Origin: Vitis vinifera
Taxonomy: Eukaryota; Streptophyta; Magnoliopsida; Vitales; Vitaceae
Reading direction: 5' to 3'
Length of the DNA: 64,000 nt
Assembly (NCBI RefSeq): GCF_030704535.1
Contig: NC_081822.1
Coordinates: 36,230,001 to 36,294,000, forward strand
Shown here: positions 11,541 through 22,881 of the stretch, piece by piece
Layout: each line of letters opens with the position of its first letter
Position numbering within the stretch: the stretch's first letter is position 1
Translations under genes and position numbers: made by a program
The notes under the pieces: model-generated
What the model was told of the DNA's origin: nothing
The model's database searches: none
What the model saw: only the letters and a program-made list of their open reading frames with translations

Positions 11541-14202
11541 ATGAGGGGAAAACTGGTTCCGGGAAAAGCCATTTTCATTCTATGCATGGCTAGCTTTCTT
11601 GCAGGGTCGCTCTTCACTACCCGGACATGGACACACCGTTCCTATTCCTGTAACAATGACCGTCAACTTCAATTCATCCCCAACAAGGTGGCCTTGTCCA
11701 GAACAGGATGCGATCAGAATCGGGTAACATTCTATCGTTTCGGAAATAATGAATAAGTTGCTATTTGATTTTGAGCAGATAAGTGAAGTTGTGTTCGTGT
11801 GATACAGAAGCTGATACAAGGAGATGATCACTCAGAAGATATAATGGGAGAAGTCACAAAGACGCATCAAGCTATTCAGTAAGCTAAAACTCTCTTATGA
11901 TCAATTATTTTTCTACACATTTTGCTGATATGTTTTCTGATTACATGGAAGTGAAGATCGCTGGATAAGACAGTTTCAACGGTAGAAATGGAACTAGCAG
12001 TGGGCCGGACCAGCCAGACCGGCCACCAGGTTTCCCAAGACACCCCACAGAATCTGCGGAAAGCTTTTGTTGTGATAGGGATTAACACTGCGTTCAGCAG
12101 CAGGAAACGCCGGGACTCGCTCCGGGAAACATGGATGCCGAGAGGTGGTGGTGGTTGTTCTATACTATATATACCATTTTAAGGATTTTATTTCGCCTAT
12201 TAATTCAGTTTCATCATCTTCCAGGAGCCAAGCGCGCAAGATTGGAGAAGGAGAAAGGGGTGATTATCCGGTTTGTGATCGGACACAGCGCGACGCCGGG
12301 CGGGGTTCTGGACAGGGCCATAGACGCGGAGGAGGAGGAGAACAAGGACTTTCTTAGGCTGAACCATGTGGAGGGATACCATGAGCTCTCAAGCAAGACC
12401 CGGTTGTATTTTTCCACTGCGGTTTCGATGTGGGATGCAGATTTTTATGTTAAAATAGATGATGATGTGCACCTAAACGTGGGTAAGCTCAAGCATTTCT
12501 TTACGAGACATGTTAGATTTTTTTCCTTTCTTTTATTTTATTTTATTTTTAATTTTTTTTGTGTGTAGGTATGCTAAGATTTTATTTTTTATTTTTATTT
12601 TTTTATGGGTGTAGGTATGCTAGTGAGAACACTTGCAAGGTATAGGTACAAACCTAGGATCTACATTGGATGCATGAAGTCAGGACCAGTTCTCTCTCAA
12701 AAGTGAGCTTTTTTTTTTTATTCTGAATTTAAATTTTCAATATTGGATAGAATAATTAAATGGTACTAGAATATGATTGATTGAAGTGGTATGAATAATT
12801 TATAAAGTTAAGGATATTAGTAATGGGTAGGCAGGCTCATATTTTATTGTTTTATTAAGGGATGTTTTAAACGAAAAGGGTAATTTGGTCCTAATTGTAC
12901 AACCACGTAGCGGGGAATGTGCTTTGGGGTTATACCAACCAATCATAAGACTACCAACAGTACAATTTTAGAGCACGCTTGTGCTTTGGTACCTGTATTT
13001 GGAATAGCTTCTGTGAAAAGGGTAATTTGGTCCTACTAATACAGGTAAGGTCAAGGCTCATGCTTTGGTTGTTGTACTTAGAATAGCCAAGTGAAAAGGG
13101 TAATTCGGTCCTAATAATACAAGCACTTTGTGGACTCAATACTTGTATTGTTAATGCTAAGAAAGTAGAAGAAAAAAACCAATGAAGGGTAATTTAGTAC
13201 CGATAGTACAATCTACAATTGCATCATTTGGCTGTGGTACTTAAAAAAGTTTAAATGAAGAAGGGTAATTTGGTCCATATAATAGAATACCACACATTTT
13301 CTATTCAATATCTAATGAAATTATTAAGATTTGAAAAAAAATCATAATTTAAATTAATTGTTATATATTATAATTTGTAGATATCCACAAAATATGAAAT
13401 TAAAAATTAATGAAGCGAAATGACGAAAATGACCTTGTTGGGCAGAGGGGTGAAATATTACGAGCCAGAGTTCTGGAAATTTGGAGAGGAAGGGAACAAG
13501 TATTTCAGGCACGCCACTGGTCAAATCTATGCAATTTCGAAGGATCTAGCGGCCTACATTTCAATCAACGCGTGAGTTCATCATCTGCCTTACACGTGTC
13601 CTCAGGAACGTGGATCTAGCATGAAGCTGATACACACAAAAATTGTTTGACTTGCAGGCCCATTCTACATAGATATGCCAATGAAGATGTTTCTCTGGGG
13701 TCATGGTTCATTGGCTTGGAAGTAGAGCACGTTGATGACCGTATGATGTGTTGTGGGACCCCTCCAGGTAAATTCTGACCGTTGGATTCTCTCATGTGCC
13801 TGTGGATCTTAAAGACCGTTTATGAATAGGCGGCCCAGCCCATAACACAAACCCATGCGTGATAAGACCATATTTTACCCTACTTAGGATATTATTAAAC
13901 TTTTTGAGTATAAAAAAAATTATATTATAATTATATTTATATTATATAGGGTTTGATTTTGCTAGAATTATATATATATATATCTAATGAAAGTTACTAC
14001 TTTTTGATGTTTTTTTTTTTTTTCCTAAGATAACGTTGGATGTGAATATTTAGATTGCGAATGGAAGACACAAGTTGGAAATGTATGTGTGGCATCCTTT
14101 GATTGGTCGTGCAGTGGAATATGCAAGTCTGTGGAGAGGATGAAGGATGTGCACAACACTTGTGGAGAAGGAGACGGGTTTGTTTGGAATGTTGAGCTCT
14201 AA
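11541..14202 (+). CDS. GT31 beta-1,3-galactosyltransferase, KNS4/UPEX1-like
   Basis: There are eight exons: 11541-11723, 11808-11878, 11957-12144, 12225-12482, 12615-12702, 13446-13571, 13658-13767 and 14054-14202. All junctions are GT-AG and the phases agree, giving 390 residues and a TAA stop. It is a type II Golgi protein: a short basic N terminus, one membrane anchor (about residues 9-27), then a DUF4094-like stem ([15 protein letters not shown]), then the galactosyltransferase domain. The domain contains [21 protein letters not shown], the metal-binding IDDDVH motif near residue 225, [31 protein letters not shown], and a cysteine-rich end ([20 protein letters not shown]). The best remembered match is Arabidopsis At1g33430 (KNS4/UPEX1), which galactosylates arabinogalactan proteins needed for pollen exine. 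An in-frame ATG at 11418 would add 41 residues; I prefer 11541 because family members begin MRGK just before the anchor. The 3' neighbour is the PHD gene on the same strand. Confidence 0.93.
12561..12624 (+). repeat. duplicated splice-acceptor segment in intron 4
   Basis: The acceptor phrase GTGTAGGTATGCTA occurs at about 12563-12576 and again at 12609-12622. The second copy is the one whose use keeps the protein in frame (exon from 12615). Using the first would add 46 bases and shift the frame. Confidence 0.7.
12870..13290 (+). repeat. degenerate minisatellite in galactosyltransferase intron 5
   Basis: The phrase AAGGGTAATTTGGTCC(T)A.TA.TACAA recurs at about 12877, 13018, 13097, 13187 and 13261. 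A GCTTTGGT-type half-unit lies between copies. Spacing is 74-90 bases, with one 141-base gap that looks like a double unit. All of it lies inside the 743-bp intron between exons 5 and 6. Confidence 0.7.
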
Positions 14203-14407
14203 GTCTCTAACCTACTCAATCGCTGCTCTAATTTTGTACCGAATAACATGCTTCTGGTTCTCTTTTTCTTGTAGGTTTTTCACAGTTATATCAATGAAAT
14301 AAAACAATTTTCATGCTACAATTTCTCTCAAGTGTATCTCTTTACGGTTGGGGTTTATTTATTTATTTATTTTATATTTATTTCTTGAAATTAAAAAAAG
14401 AAAAAAG

Positions 14408-14449
<42 letters not shown>

Positions 14450-15327
14450 GAGAAAAGTTACCCTTAATATTAACAAATTATTTTATATATTTGTTAAACT
14501 TATTTTACCTATTTTTCTTTGAATAAATAATAAAATTTTATTATTATATATCATGGAAAACTTGAAAAAGATAAAGAAAAAAAATGAAAGAAAGGATATA
14601 ATAAAGCAATAAATAAATAAATAAATAATTAAAGTGAAACTTTTACCATAAAATTTATTTTTAAAAATTTTAAAGATATAAAGATTTTTTGTTTAATATG
14701 AATTTATAAATTTGATTTATAATTTTTTTTTACGTACGCAACTTAAATTCTTACCTTTTTTTATTTTTCGAATTTTTCATGTAATATAGTTATAATTTGT
14801 ATGTTATTACTATTACACAAATTTTATAATAATTAATTAATTGAATTCAACTCAAATTAAACTTAACAATCAAGATAAGTAAAGAGAGAAAATTTTTATT
14901 TTTTTATAAAATATATTTTTAGATATTCAAAAATACTTTTAAACTTCCTATAATTACTCCTAAAGATGACTCTTTATGGTAATGTTTTAATTTCAAAATA
15001 AATATTGTAAAAAATAATCTTGTTCTATTAATAATAATAATAATAATAATAAAAAGTAGGAGAAAATTCTAGAGAATATCGAGAGAACCGACTTGAAATT
15101 GTGAAGGAAAATCAGAAAATATATATAATTAAGAAAAGAAACCAATCGGATAAAGGGAAGGATACGAACCCGAAAGGAAACGGTAGCAGCGGAACCAAAC
15201 CCTATTTCACCCAACCTTCTTCCTTCGCCTTCTGTAACTTTTTTCCTACACAGATCTCCACCACTGTAAATTGTTCCTTCCAAACGTCGTCGTTTAATTG
15301 GATCCTTAATCTTAATCCATCGCAGCC
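14203..15327. other. spacer between the galactosyltransferase and PHD genes
   Basis: This 1.1 kb region should hold the galactosyltransferase 3' UTR (roughly 14203-14330) and the PHD gene promoter and leader. It contains an (AT)18 tract at 14411-14446 and a (TAA)n tract at about 15026-15052. No third gene is visible. Confidence 0.55.
14411..14446. repeat. (AT)n microsatellite
   Basis: An uninterrupted TA dinucleotide run of 36 bases. Confidence 0.95.
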
Positions 15328-17936
15328 ATGATTGTGAACGAGATCAGGCCATTCAAGAGGGCCAAGAGGAGAAGCACCTCAGATCTCTGCGATTTTCTCA
15401 GTTTTCCCTCCGTTTCCGGCGACGGGGACGGTGACTGCTTCGCCGAGCAGCCGTTTTGGTCAGCGGTACAGAGTTTCTTGAAGCAGTATGGGCATTCGAG
15501 GTTTCCGCCGTCTCTGTTTCCGTCGCTGGTGACGTGGCAGATATTGTTGCGAGTCGGTGATCCGGCAGATGGCGCCGGGGTTGTATCGCTTGATGTTGTT
15601 GAAGAAGACGTTGCCAGATCTAGATCTGTGTACTGCGATCAGTGCCGTGTTGTTGGTGAGTTAGTTGTTCTGTTTGGTTTCCGAGAAAGTGTTAAGAAAA
15701 ACAAGATTAGAATTATGAACGTGAGGAGAAACTTTACTGGTTTAGGTTTGTTTGGATACGTAGATTTGTTGAATGTATGTTCGAATTCTATATTGTTTTC
15801 TGTGCTGCCAAACATGACAATGATTGAGCTAATATAAGAAAAGGAATTAAAGCTACAAGAAAACGCAGTAAAACTAGTTGTGTCTTAGTTAAGATAGTTA
15901 AAATTTTGAATTATTCTGTCTTTTCTTGAGAGAATTAAGGACAGGAATCGAAAAAATTTATGAATATAGACAAAAAAACAAATACATGTGAAGGAATTAA
16001 AACTAATGAACATAAAGACTGTAATGTATATGATTCCGAACAGTAGGTTTGGTTGAGATACTTAAAATATATGAGTTTTGAGTTTGGAATTTTCTGTTGT
16101 TTTCCTAGCAGCCAAACATGGTTAGCAGTGTTAATTTTTGCAACAAAGTGTCTAAATGTTTTTGGTTTTGAAAAGGTTGGAGTGGTCATCCAGTATGCCG
16201 AAAGCGATACCATTTCATAATAAGAGCGAATAGTAATCCTATAAAAGGATCCCACAGAGCATGCACGAAGTGTGGGAATATGACATATTTGTCTGATTCA
16301 AGGTGAGAAATTCAAATTTATAATCTATGTACATACCATATATGTATATACATGTATGTTTACACACACATGATGCATGCATGATTATATAGCATCATAT
16401 TTATATTGATATTTGATTAACAAGAATAACTATAGAATTATCAATTAAATATATCTTTAATAACTACTTTAAATGCAAGTCCCTTTTTGTTATGTTTGTA
16501 ATATTGAAACAAGGGTATGCAATTGGATCACCATTAGTTAATAATACTAATGTATGTAAAGCAACTTGTTAGGTTTGGGATTTACTTTGTTTGGAATCTC
16601 CTTGTAATTGTGGATACGCTATCTTTGTGTGCTGCAAGGTGAAATTTGAATTAATAACATATACATATAGCATATATGCATGCACATGATGTTTGTCTGA
16701 TGGTATAATATTATGCTTATATTGATATTCAATTAGGGAGGATATTTGTATGATTATGAAATTGAATAAGTTTGTATTAACTACTTTAAATGCATGTGTC
16801 CATGTCCCATGTTTGAAATATTGAAACACAGGCATGCAATCAAATTACTATTAAGTTACATTACGTAAAGTGACTTGTTAGGCATGGTTGGTGATTACTC
16901 AGTTTTAGTTCTCCTTGTAATAGTGGGCTAGAACTTAAAAAACCATCCTCAAGACCTATAAGGTGGCAGATGGAACTTCCCTTGGTGGGTTAGGCTTATG
17001 AGAAACACACTACGTACCATGCCTATATGGTGATTGAAAAGTATACTTTTGGAATATACTTTTCCTGCATGTATTTATTTGACACATCTGTGCATCCTTT
17101 AATGTTACATTTCTAAAGATGATTGATTTGACACCCACCTCTTCTCAGGTGCAAGTTGTGCAACACTGCACTTACTGTAGATGAGCTTGAAGATTGGGTT
17201 TATCATCAATTTGAGGATACAACCCATCTGTTACATGGTGTAGTTCATTCAAATGGCTATGGTCACCTTCTTAGAGTCAATGGCAGAGAAGGCGGCGCTG
17301 ACATTCTTTCTGGATTTGATATCATGAACTTCTGGGATAGGCTGTGTAAAAGGCTAGCTGTCAGGTTTGAATGCTTATTCATCCTTGCCACATTGGTTTT
17401 CACTAGATTTGTAGGGAAAATGGCATGCAAATATTTTAAAACATCCATGACAACTAATTCTATTGTTTTGACTACTTCTCGGTATGATTATCTGGTGTTT
17501 CTTCTCTTACCGTATCTATTTGCAACCATTGTTGCTCGTTAATCATCTTTTGAGATCAAGATTCCCGGTTTTTTCTTTCTTTTATTGCTTTTCCATTCTT
17601 TATCTGGTCCACAGTGGTTCATATTCAAGTTACTAAACAAGGCATACTTCTTCAAATCCCTGAAATTATTGTTTCTTTCCTAATTTCTTTTAATGCTGGA
17701 CCAACAAGAGTTGGACATTGTATACTATTGTACAGTTGCAATGCTACTACGACAATACTATAGATTGTAAAGAATTATTTTGCTGAGTGATGAAAAATCC
17801 AAAATAAGAAGGGGAAAAAGAGTTGAACAGAGGTGGAGTGGCAAGAAGGAAAGAATGGAAAAAAGAAAGAAAAAATGGAGTCAAACAGAGTTGGAAGAAA
17901 GAAAAAATATACGAAAGTATGAATGAAAGAAAAGAA

Positions 17937-17981
<45 letters not shown>

Positions 17982-20900
17982 GGAGGGAGGGAGACAGATA
18001 AAGAATGAAAGTTAAACAGCATTGTTGGAAGATACCATACCCTGACCCTTGCTGGGGAGACTTACCATTCTCTTGTTTAGAAAAACATGGTCTCCTGCAA
18101 TGATCAGACAGAGTTTCAGTTTTTCGAAATAAGAGAGACAATGTTCCATAGTGAATCGGCAATTGTATCCTTTGATTCATGTAACCTGACCCAATTATTT
18201 TTAATTCTTTTGTTTTCCATAAAACTAAGACATGACCTAGTTTGGAGTGCTCAAGTAATTCTTTTTTTTTCCTCCTGATGTTGTAAAAGCATCTGACCCT
18301 TAGGTTTGGGTTTGGAGTTAGACTGCTGGTTTGCTCCATTAATTAGTGGTAGTACCACTGGCTTACAAGACTTAACCCTAATGAGATATATTTTTCTTTC
18401 ATTCAAAAATATTTTGTCACTCCTTGCTATGTTTATTTATTTTATATTTGTGGGTTGTTTGTTGCGTTAGAGTCTCTGGATGGTGGTTTTGGGTTTGGTT
18501 TGATTTTCTTCTTGTGTTAGTGGCCTGGTTTGTTTTTAGAGAACACTTCCACTTGGGAATGTCATGCCTGTGTGGTGGCAGAACCAAAAGGTGATGTTTA
18601 CAGAAGAATTGCCTAGTGGTATGGAGCAGAGTGGGGATCCATGCAAGACGATAGTTTTGATCCAGAATAATTTTCTAAACAGGAAAGATGAGTAGTGGAA
18701 CACTTGTGTTGTCAATGGCAGGAGTGTTTAGGCAACTAGGTGAAGTGTAGTTCCCTCTCTACAGTCTATTGCCTCCTTGACTAAAGTTAATAGTATCACT
18801 CTTAAAATGTATTTTTGAGGACAAGTGGGAGAGTTCAGAGATGATATGGGACCTTATTTATTTCTATTTCTCCTTTTTGGCCTCTACTATTATAACTTTC
18901 AAGGGCACTTCTCAGTGTTATTATTGGAATTTGGTGTGTAGATCAAAAAGATTAAAGAAGCTAAGCAAAGTGCAATGCTTCTGGTGTCCTTTTTGTAGAT
19001 GTATTGACCCCTATACAGTGTAGTCTCACTTTCTTTATATAGTTTCATGCGGTGCTACATCAATGTACATGTCTAGTTAGTGTTTTGGAGAAATCTTATC
19101 CATCTCTTCTTTAGATCTGATTATGTATATTCCTCATCCTTGACCTCTATTTATAAATACACACCGCTGAACGGAGTGGAGATGAAACCAGATGATAATT
19201 ATTGATCCAGAATAATTTTCCAAGGTCTAAATATAGAGCTTGGAACATCTGTGTAGAACCCTAAATTTGACCGGTCTGATATGATGTGCGCCCATTTACA
19301 TGACCTTTGTTTTTAATTTTGCTGTTATTATTATTATTATCATAAAAAATTGAAGGATTCTCTATCAAGTGATCCACACCTGTCTTATGAATGGGGTCAG
19401 ACAATAAGTGAAGTGTAACCGCCTCTCGGGAGATTGTTGCCTCTTTGATGGAAAGTTAATAGAATTGCTTAAAAAGTCTGGGTCTTTTTTTGGGTTAGAA
19501 GATGGTTAGAATCATAAATTTTAAAAAGATGCTGGGCTGCTAGGGGTCGCTTTTCCATGGTTTTCTGTATACTTAAAAGGGTTTTTTTTTTTTTTTTAAT
19601 GGGTCTGTTTGGTTGTGCGCTTCCTCCTGCTTCCTTTTTCCAATTCAGCATCTCAAATTTAAAATTTGCTACAGTACCAGATTGGTAAATTGATTTCCCC
19701 TTTTATATAATATCATACTTAATAGTTTTATTTTTTATTTTTCTCAATTTAGTCCAAATTTATTTCTTACTCCTGTGTTGCTGGAACTTTCTGCCTTGGG
19801 TTTGAAGGTTGAAGGTTTTAACTATCTACTGTTACTGTGTTGGTTTGTTATTACTGTTTTTAAAAATATTATTAAATTTTTTGTATGTAACTTCTGACCA
19901 AACTGCAACCTATGCGGAGTATGCGTCTGATTGAATCTTCTGATATTTGTTTAATTAGTATTAAAAATGGTCATTATCATGTCATGCCAAATGTGATTAT
20001 GAAAAATGAAAATTAAAAAATTATTAAAGCATGTTCGCCTGAAAAAATCTTTGATAATTTTTATCATGTGATGGCCATGCTTTTGCCCTCCATACTAAAG
20101 ACAAAGCAATTTATTGATGCTCCACCACCCCTTCTACCTGCTTAGAAAACACTTAATGTGTCACCAACTTATTTTCCTTTCCCTTGACTGTTTCAATCAC
20201 TCATTGCTATTCATATGCGTGCACAATTAGATAAAGGAATATTTACTATGATTTGAGTATAATTTTTCTATTAATATATTTTGTTTGAAAATCTGTTATA
20301 ATAAAAACAGTATAATTTGTTAGAATAAATTTGAAGAACTTTGAGGAGTTTTTATGTTTTGAGCTAATTCTTACAAACTGTTCTCAAAGATAAATTAAAA
20401 ACTTTTGTAATAATAAGATTGATAGATAAAGATAATAAAGTTGATTTCAAAAATTGATTTTGAAAACCTTATTATTTTTTTCTTATAGTTTATTTGTTAT
20501 TATTTATTTCAACATATAATTATAAAAAATTGAGAAAAATAAGGTAGGAAAAGTTGTTAAGCTTGAAAATGCTTATTATTCAAGCTTATTATTGTTTGTA
20601 TAGCGCGTTCTTTTAGCATCCAGCGTGTGATTAGGGGAAAGAAAATTAAAATCAAGTGTGTAAAAATTTATATTTATGAATTCGTTGGATCCAAACCCAA
20701 TCCTAATTGGGCTTCACCGCTATCATTTTTTCAATTGATTGGCCAGTGGACATTTTCTTTTAATTACTTAACACCCTTACATGCTGATCGATTGACATGC
20801 ATTATTTAAGCTTTAAATAAACAAGTATTGTTCTGAATTCATCACGACCCAAGCCTCCAAATATAAATTGTAAAATTTGTAATAATACTGGCAATTCGTT

Positions 20901-22595
20901 CATGCATATTTCTCCATTTTTTGAGTTTGGCTTGAGGATTAAAACCTACTTCATTTGAGCAGGAAAGTAAGCGTGATGGACTTGTCAAAAAAATATGGAA
21001 CCGAGTACCGCCTACTTCACACGGTTGCAAAAGGCCAAGTGTGGTACGGCCACTGGGGCTATCAATTTGGAACCGGGAGCTATGCTCTCACCTCAGACGC
21101 TTACCAGAATGCAATCCACACCCTCTCCAACATCCCCCTATCTACATTCTTTTTCCAAGGCCGAGGTCCCCGAACCCACCTCCAAACTCTAATCGCATTC
21201 TACCAGTCCTTAGCCGAAACCGAACTCCGAACATTGAAGGACCTCTTCTCCTTTTTGTTGAACCGCATCAGCGAACTCAATACAGCAAAATCTGAGGACC
21301 AAACATCGAGCCATTATCAGAACCTGCTATGTGCTTGGGCAAGGAATGATGTGGAAAGGGTGGAGCAGTGTATGGTTAAGGTGCTAGTAACGTCAGCCAC
21401 TGCTGAAAAGGGCAAGTGGGTGAGTCGGCGCACTCTCAAGGGCGCTCTTTACAAGGCGGCCTCTCCAGAGCTCATCGATTACTGCCTTAAACATCTAGTT
21501 GGAAGGGTGACAGGCGATGGCATGGTAGTTCGCACCCGTTACAATCCTAATTCTAATGCGGTCGAGTTCAGGTAAAAGCCGGATAATATTCTTTCTCTTT
21601 TCCACTCTTTACCGCAATATTTTTTTGCTAATCATTATCTCCCTAATGGTAACAGGATTGAGCCACAGAGCTGCATAAACAACAGCATTAGGGTAGACAG
21701 CTTGGACTCGAACTCAAGCCTTCCATCCAAAGGGCAAGTTATTGATGATCTAAGATATTTATACAATTCCATACTCAACCCCCAGACCATGGTGACCTAC
21801 AGACCTAAGGCGACAAGGGAATTGGCGGTTGAATCGGCTAAGAAGCTTCTAGACTGCAAGCAGTTCATTAAGGACTACAAGGTCGAACGAGTTGCAGTTA
21901 AAAACCCCTTTGCAATCCACCTCTGGTGTCACGTGGAGCTTGAAGATTACTCCCAAGATTACCCCTTCCCTCCTCCGGAACTTCTTGTACTACCAACAAA
22001 CGCTACCATAACTGATCTAAAACGTGAAGCTACAAAAGCCTTTAAGGAAGTTTACGTTGTCTTTAAGAGGTTTTATATTCAAGAACTCCCTGACTTTGGC
22101 CGCATAGAAGGCAGTGTGACTTTGAACCTTTTGTTTGGATCAAGAGGGTCTGTCCGGATCCGAGGAAGATGCAATGCAAAATATGGCCTTGGCCGGTTCC
22201 AGGCAGAGAGGGGTACAGAGACCTGGATAGTTGACTGCATCTGTGGGACTAAGGATGATGACGGTGAAAGAATGTTGGCGTGTGACAAGTGCAGTGTATG
22301 GCAGCATACGAGGTGTGTAGGGATTGAGAATTCCGATGAAATCCCTGCAAAATTTCTATGCGAGAGATGTTTGGGCTCTTCTTGTGCAGAAACCAAGTGT
22401 TCCAGTGGAAGTAGTAGTCCTAGGGGGGAGGAGGTGGAGGCAGAGTATGAGTGTCTCATTGACGGGGTGGAATCCAGGATTTTGAAAAATGAGGCTAATA
22501 CTATTTTACCATCTGGAAGAACTTGCAGAGATGAAATCAAAGCAAAGGGTCTAGGACTCGTATCCAGGATGTGTATGACATTTGGTGTTCAGTAA
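15328..22595 (+). CDS. PHD-finger protein of the MS1/MMD1 family, At1g33420-like
   Basis: There are five exons: 15328-15655, 16176-16302, 17149-17364, 20963-21571 and 21656-22595. All are GT-AG with matching phases, giving 739 residues and a TAA stop. The N-terminal part carries a cysteine/histidine cluster running across exons 1-3 (CDQCRVVGWSGHPVC, CTKCGNMTYLSDSRCKLC). The middle (KKYGTEYRLLHTVAKGQVWYG, YGHWGYQFGTGSYALT) is the conserved block of this plant family. A canonical C4HC3 PHD finger lies at about residues 617-667 (CICGTKDDDGERMLACDKC, then H and a final CERC). PHD fingers of this family read methylated histone H3K4 and the proteins act as nuclear regulators in anthers (MS1, MMD1/DUET). 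Arabidopsis At1g33420 is the closest remembered relative and is next to At1g33430 there too. Intron 3 is 3.6 kb. The gene converges on the VPS9 gene, with 286 bases between the stop codons. Confidence 0.92.
16300..16930 (+). repeat. tandem duplication inside PHD intron 2
   Basis: About 16298-16620 and 16636-16930 are diverged tandem copies. Shared phrases in the same order are AAGGTGA(G)AAATT, ATGCATGCA(C)ATGAT, TTATATTGATATT, AACTACTTTAAATGCA, AATATTGAAACA, GACTTGTTAGG and CTCCTTGTAAT. Copy 1 begins at the exon 2 splice donor itself, so copy 2 carries a duplicated donor-like AAGGTGAAAT. Confidence 0.75.
17941..17991. repeat. (GA)n / (GGGA)n microsatellite in PHD intron 3
   Basis: A GA dinucleotide run followed by GGGA repeats, embedded in a purine-rich stretch (about 17810-18010). 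It produces spurious low-complexity reading frames on both strands. Confidence 0.95.
18650..19480 (+). repeat. diverged direct repeat in PHD intron 3
   Basis: GATCCAGAATAATTTTC, a GTGAAGTGTA phrase and TTGCCTC followed by an AAGTTAATAG phrase occur in the same order at about 18658-18805 and 19204-19465. This indicates an old duplication within the 3.6 kb intron. Nothing else in that intron looks coding. Confidence 0.55.
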
Positions 22596-22881
22596 TTGTG
22601 TACATCTTAGCCTAGTTTTGTTTTGCATGTGTTCAGGACTAGTCATCCTGGGATTTTGTTTTGTATGTTTTGTATATACAACAAAAGATTTAAAAAAGGG
22701 AAAATTTCATCATAGCTGGGGATTGTTGTCTTATTATTTTGTTAATATTGGCTAATATACAAGTGATCGGTGTAATAAGTAATTATGCATTCTAGGTTTT
22801 TATCTAATTAAGCAGCTGAGAAATCAAGAAATTTAAAGCAAATAAACTATAAAATTGTGACTTACCAATTTGTACCAGTCT
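22596..22881. other. convergent 3' ends of the PHD and VPS9 genes
   Basis: Only 286 bases separate the two stop codons, so the 3' UTRs probably meet or overlap. On the minus strand, a good splice-donor sequence (TTGGTAAGTC) occurs about 20 bases after the VPS9 stop. Confidence 0.6.

Noticed and set aside
12131..12568. A separate 145-codon gene
   Set aside because: It is exon 4 of the galactosyltransferase read through into both flanking introns.
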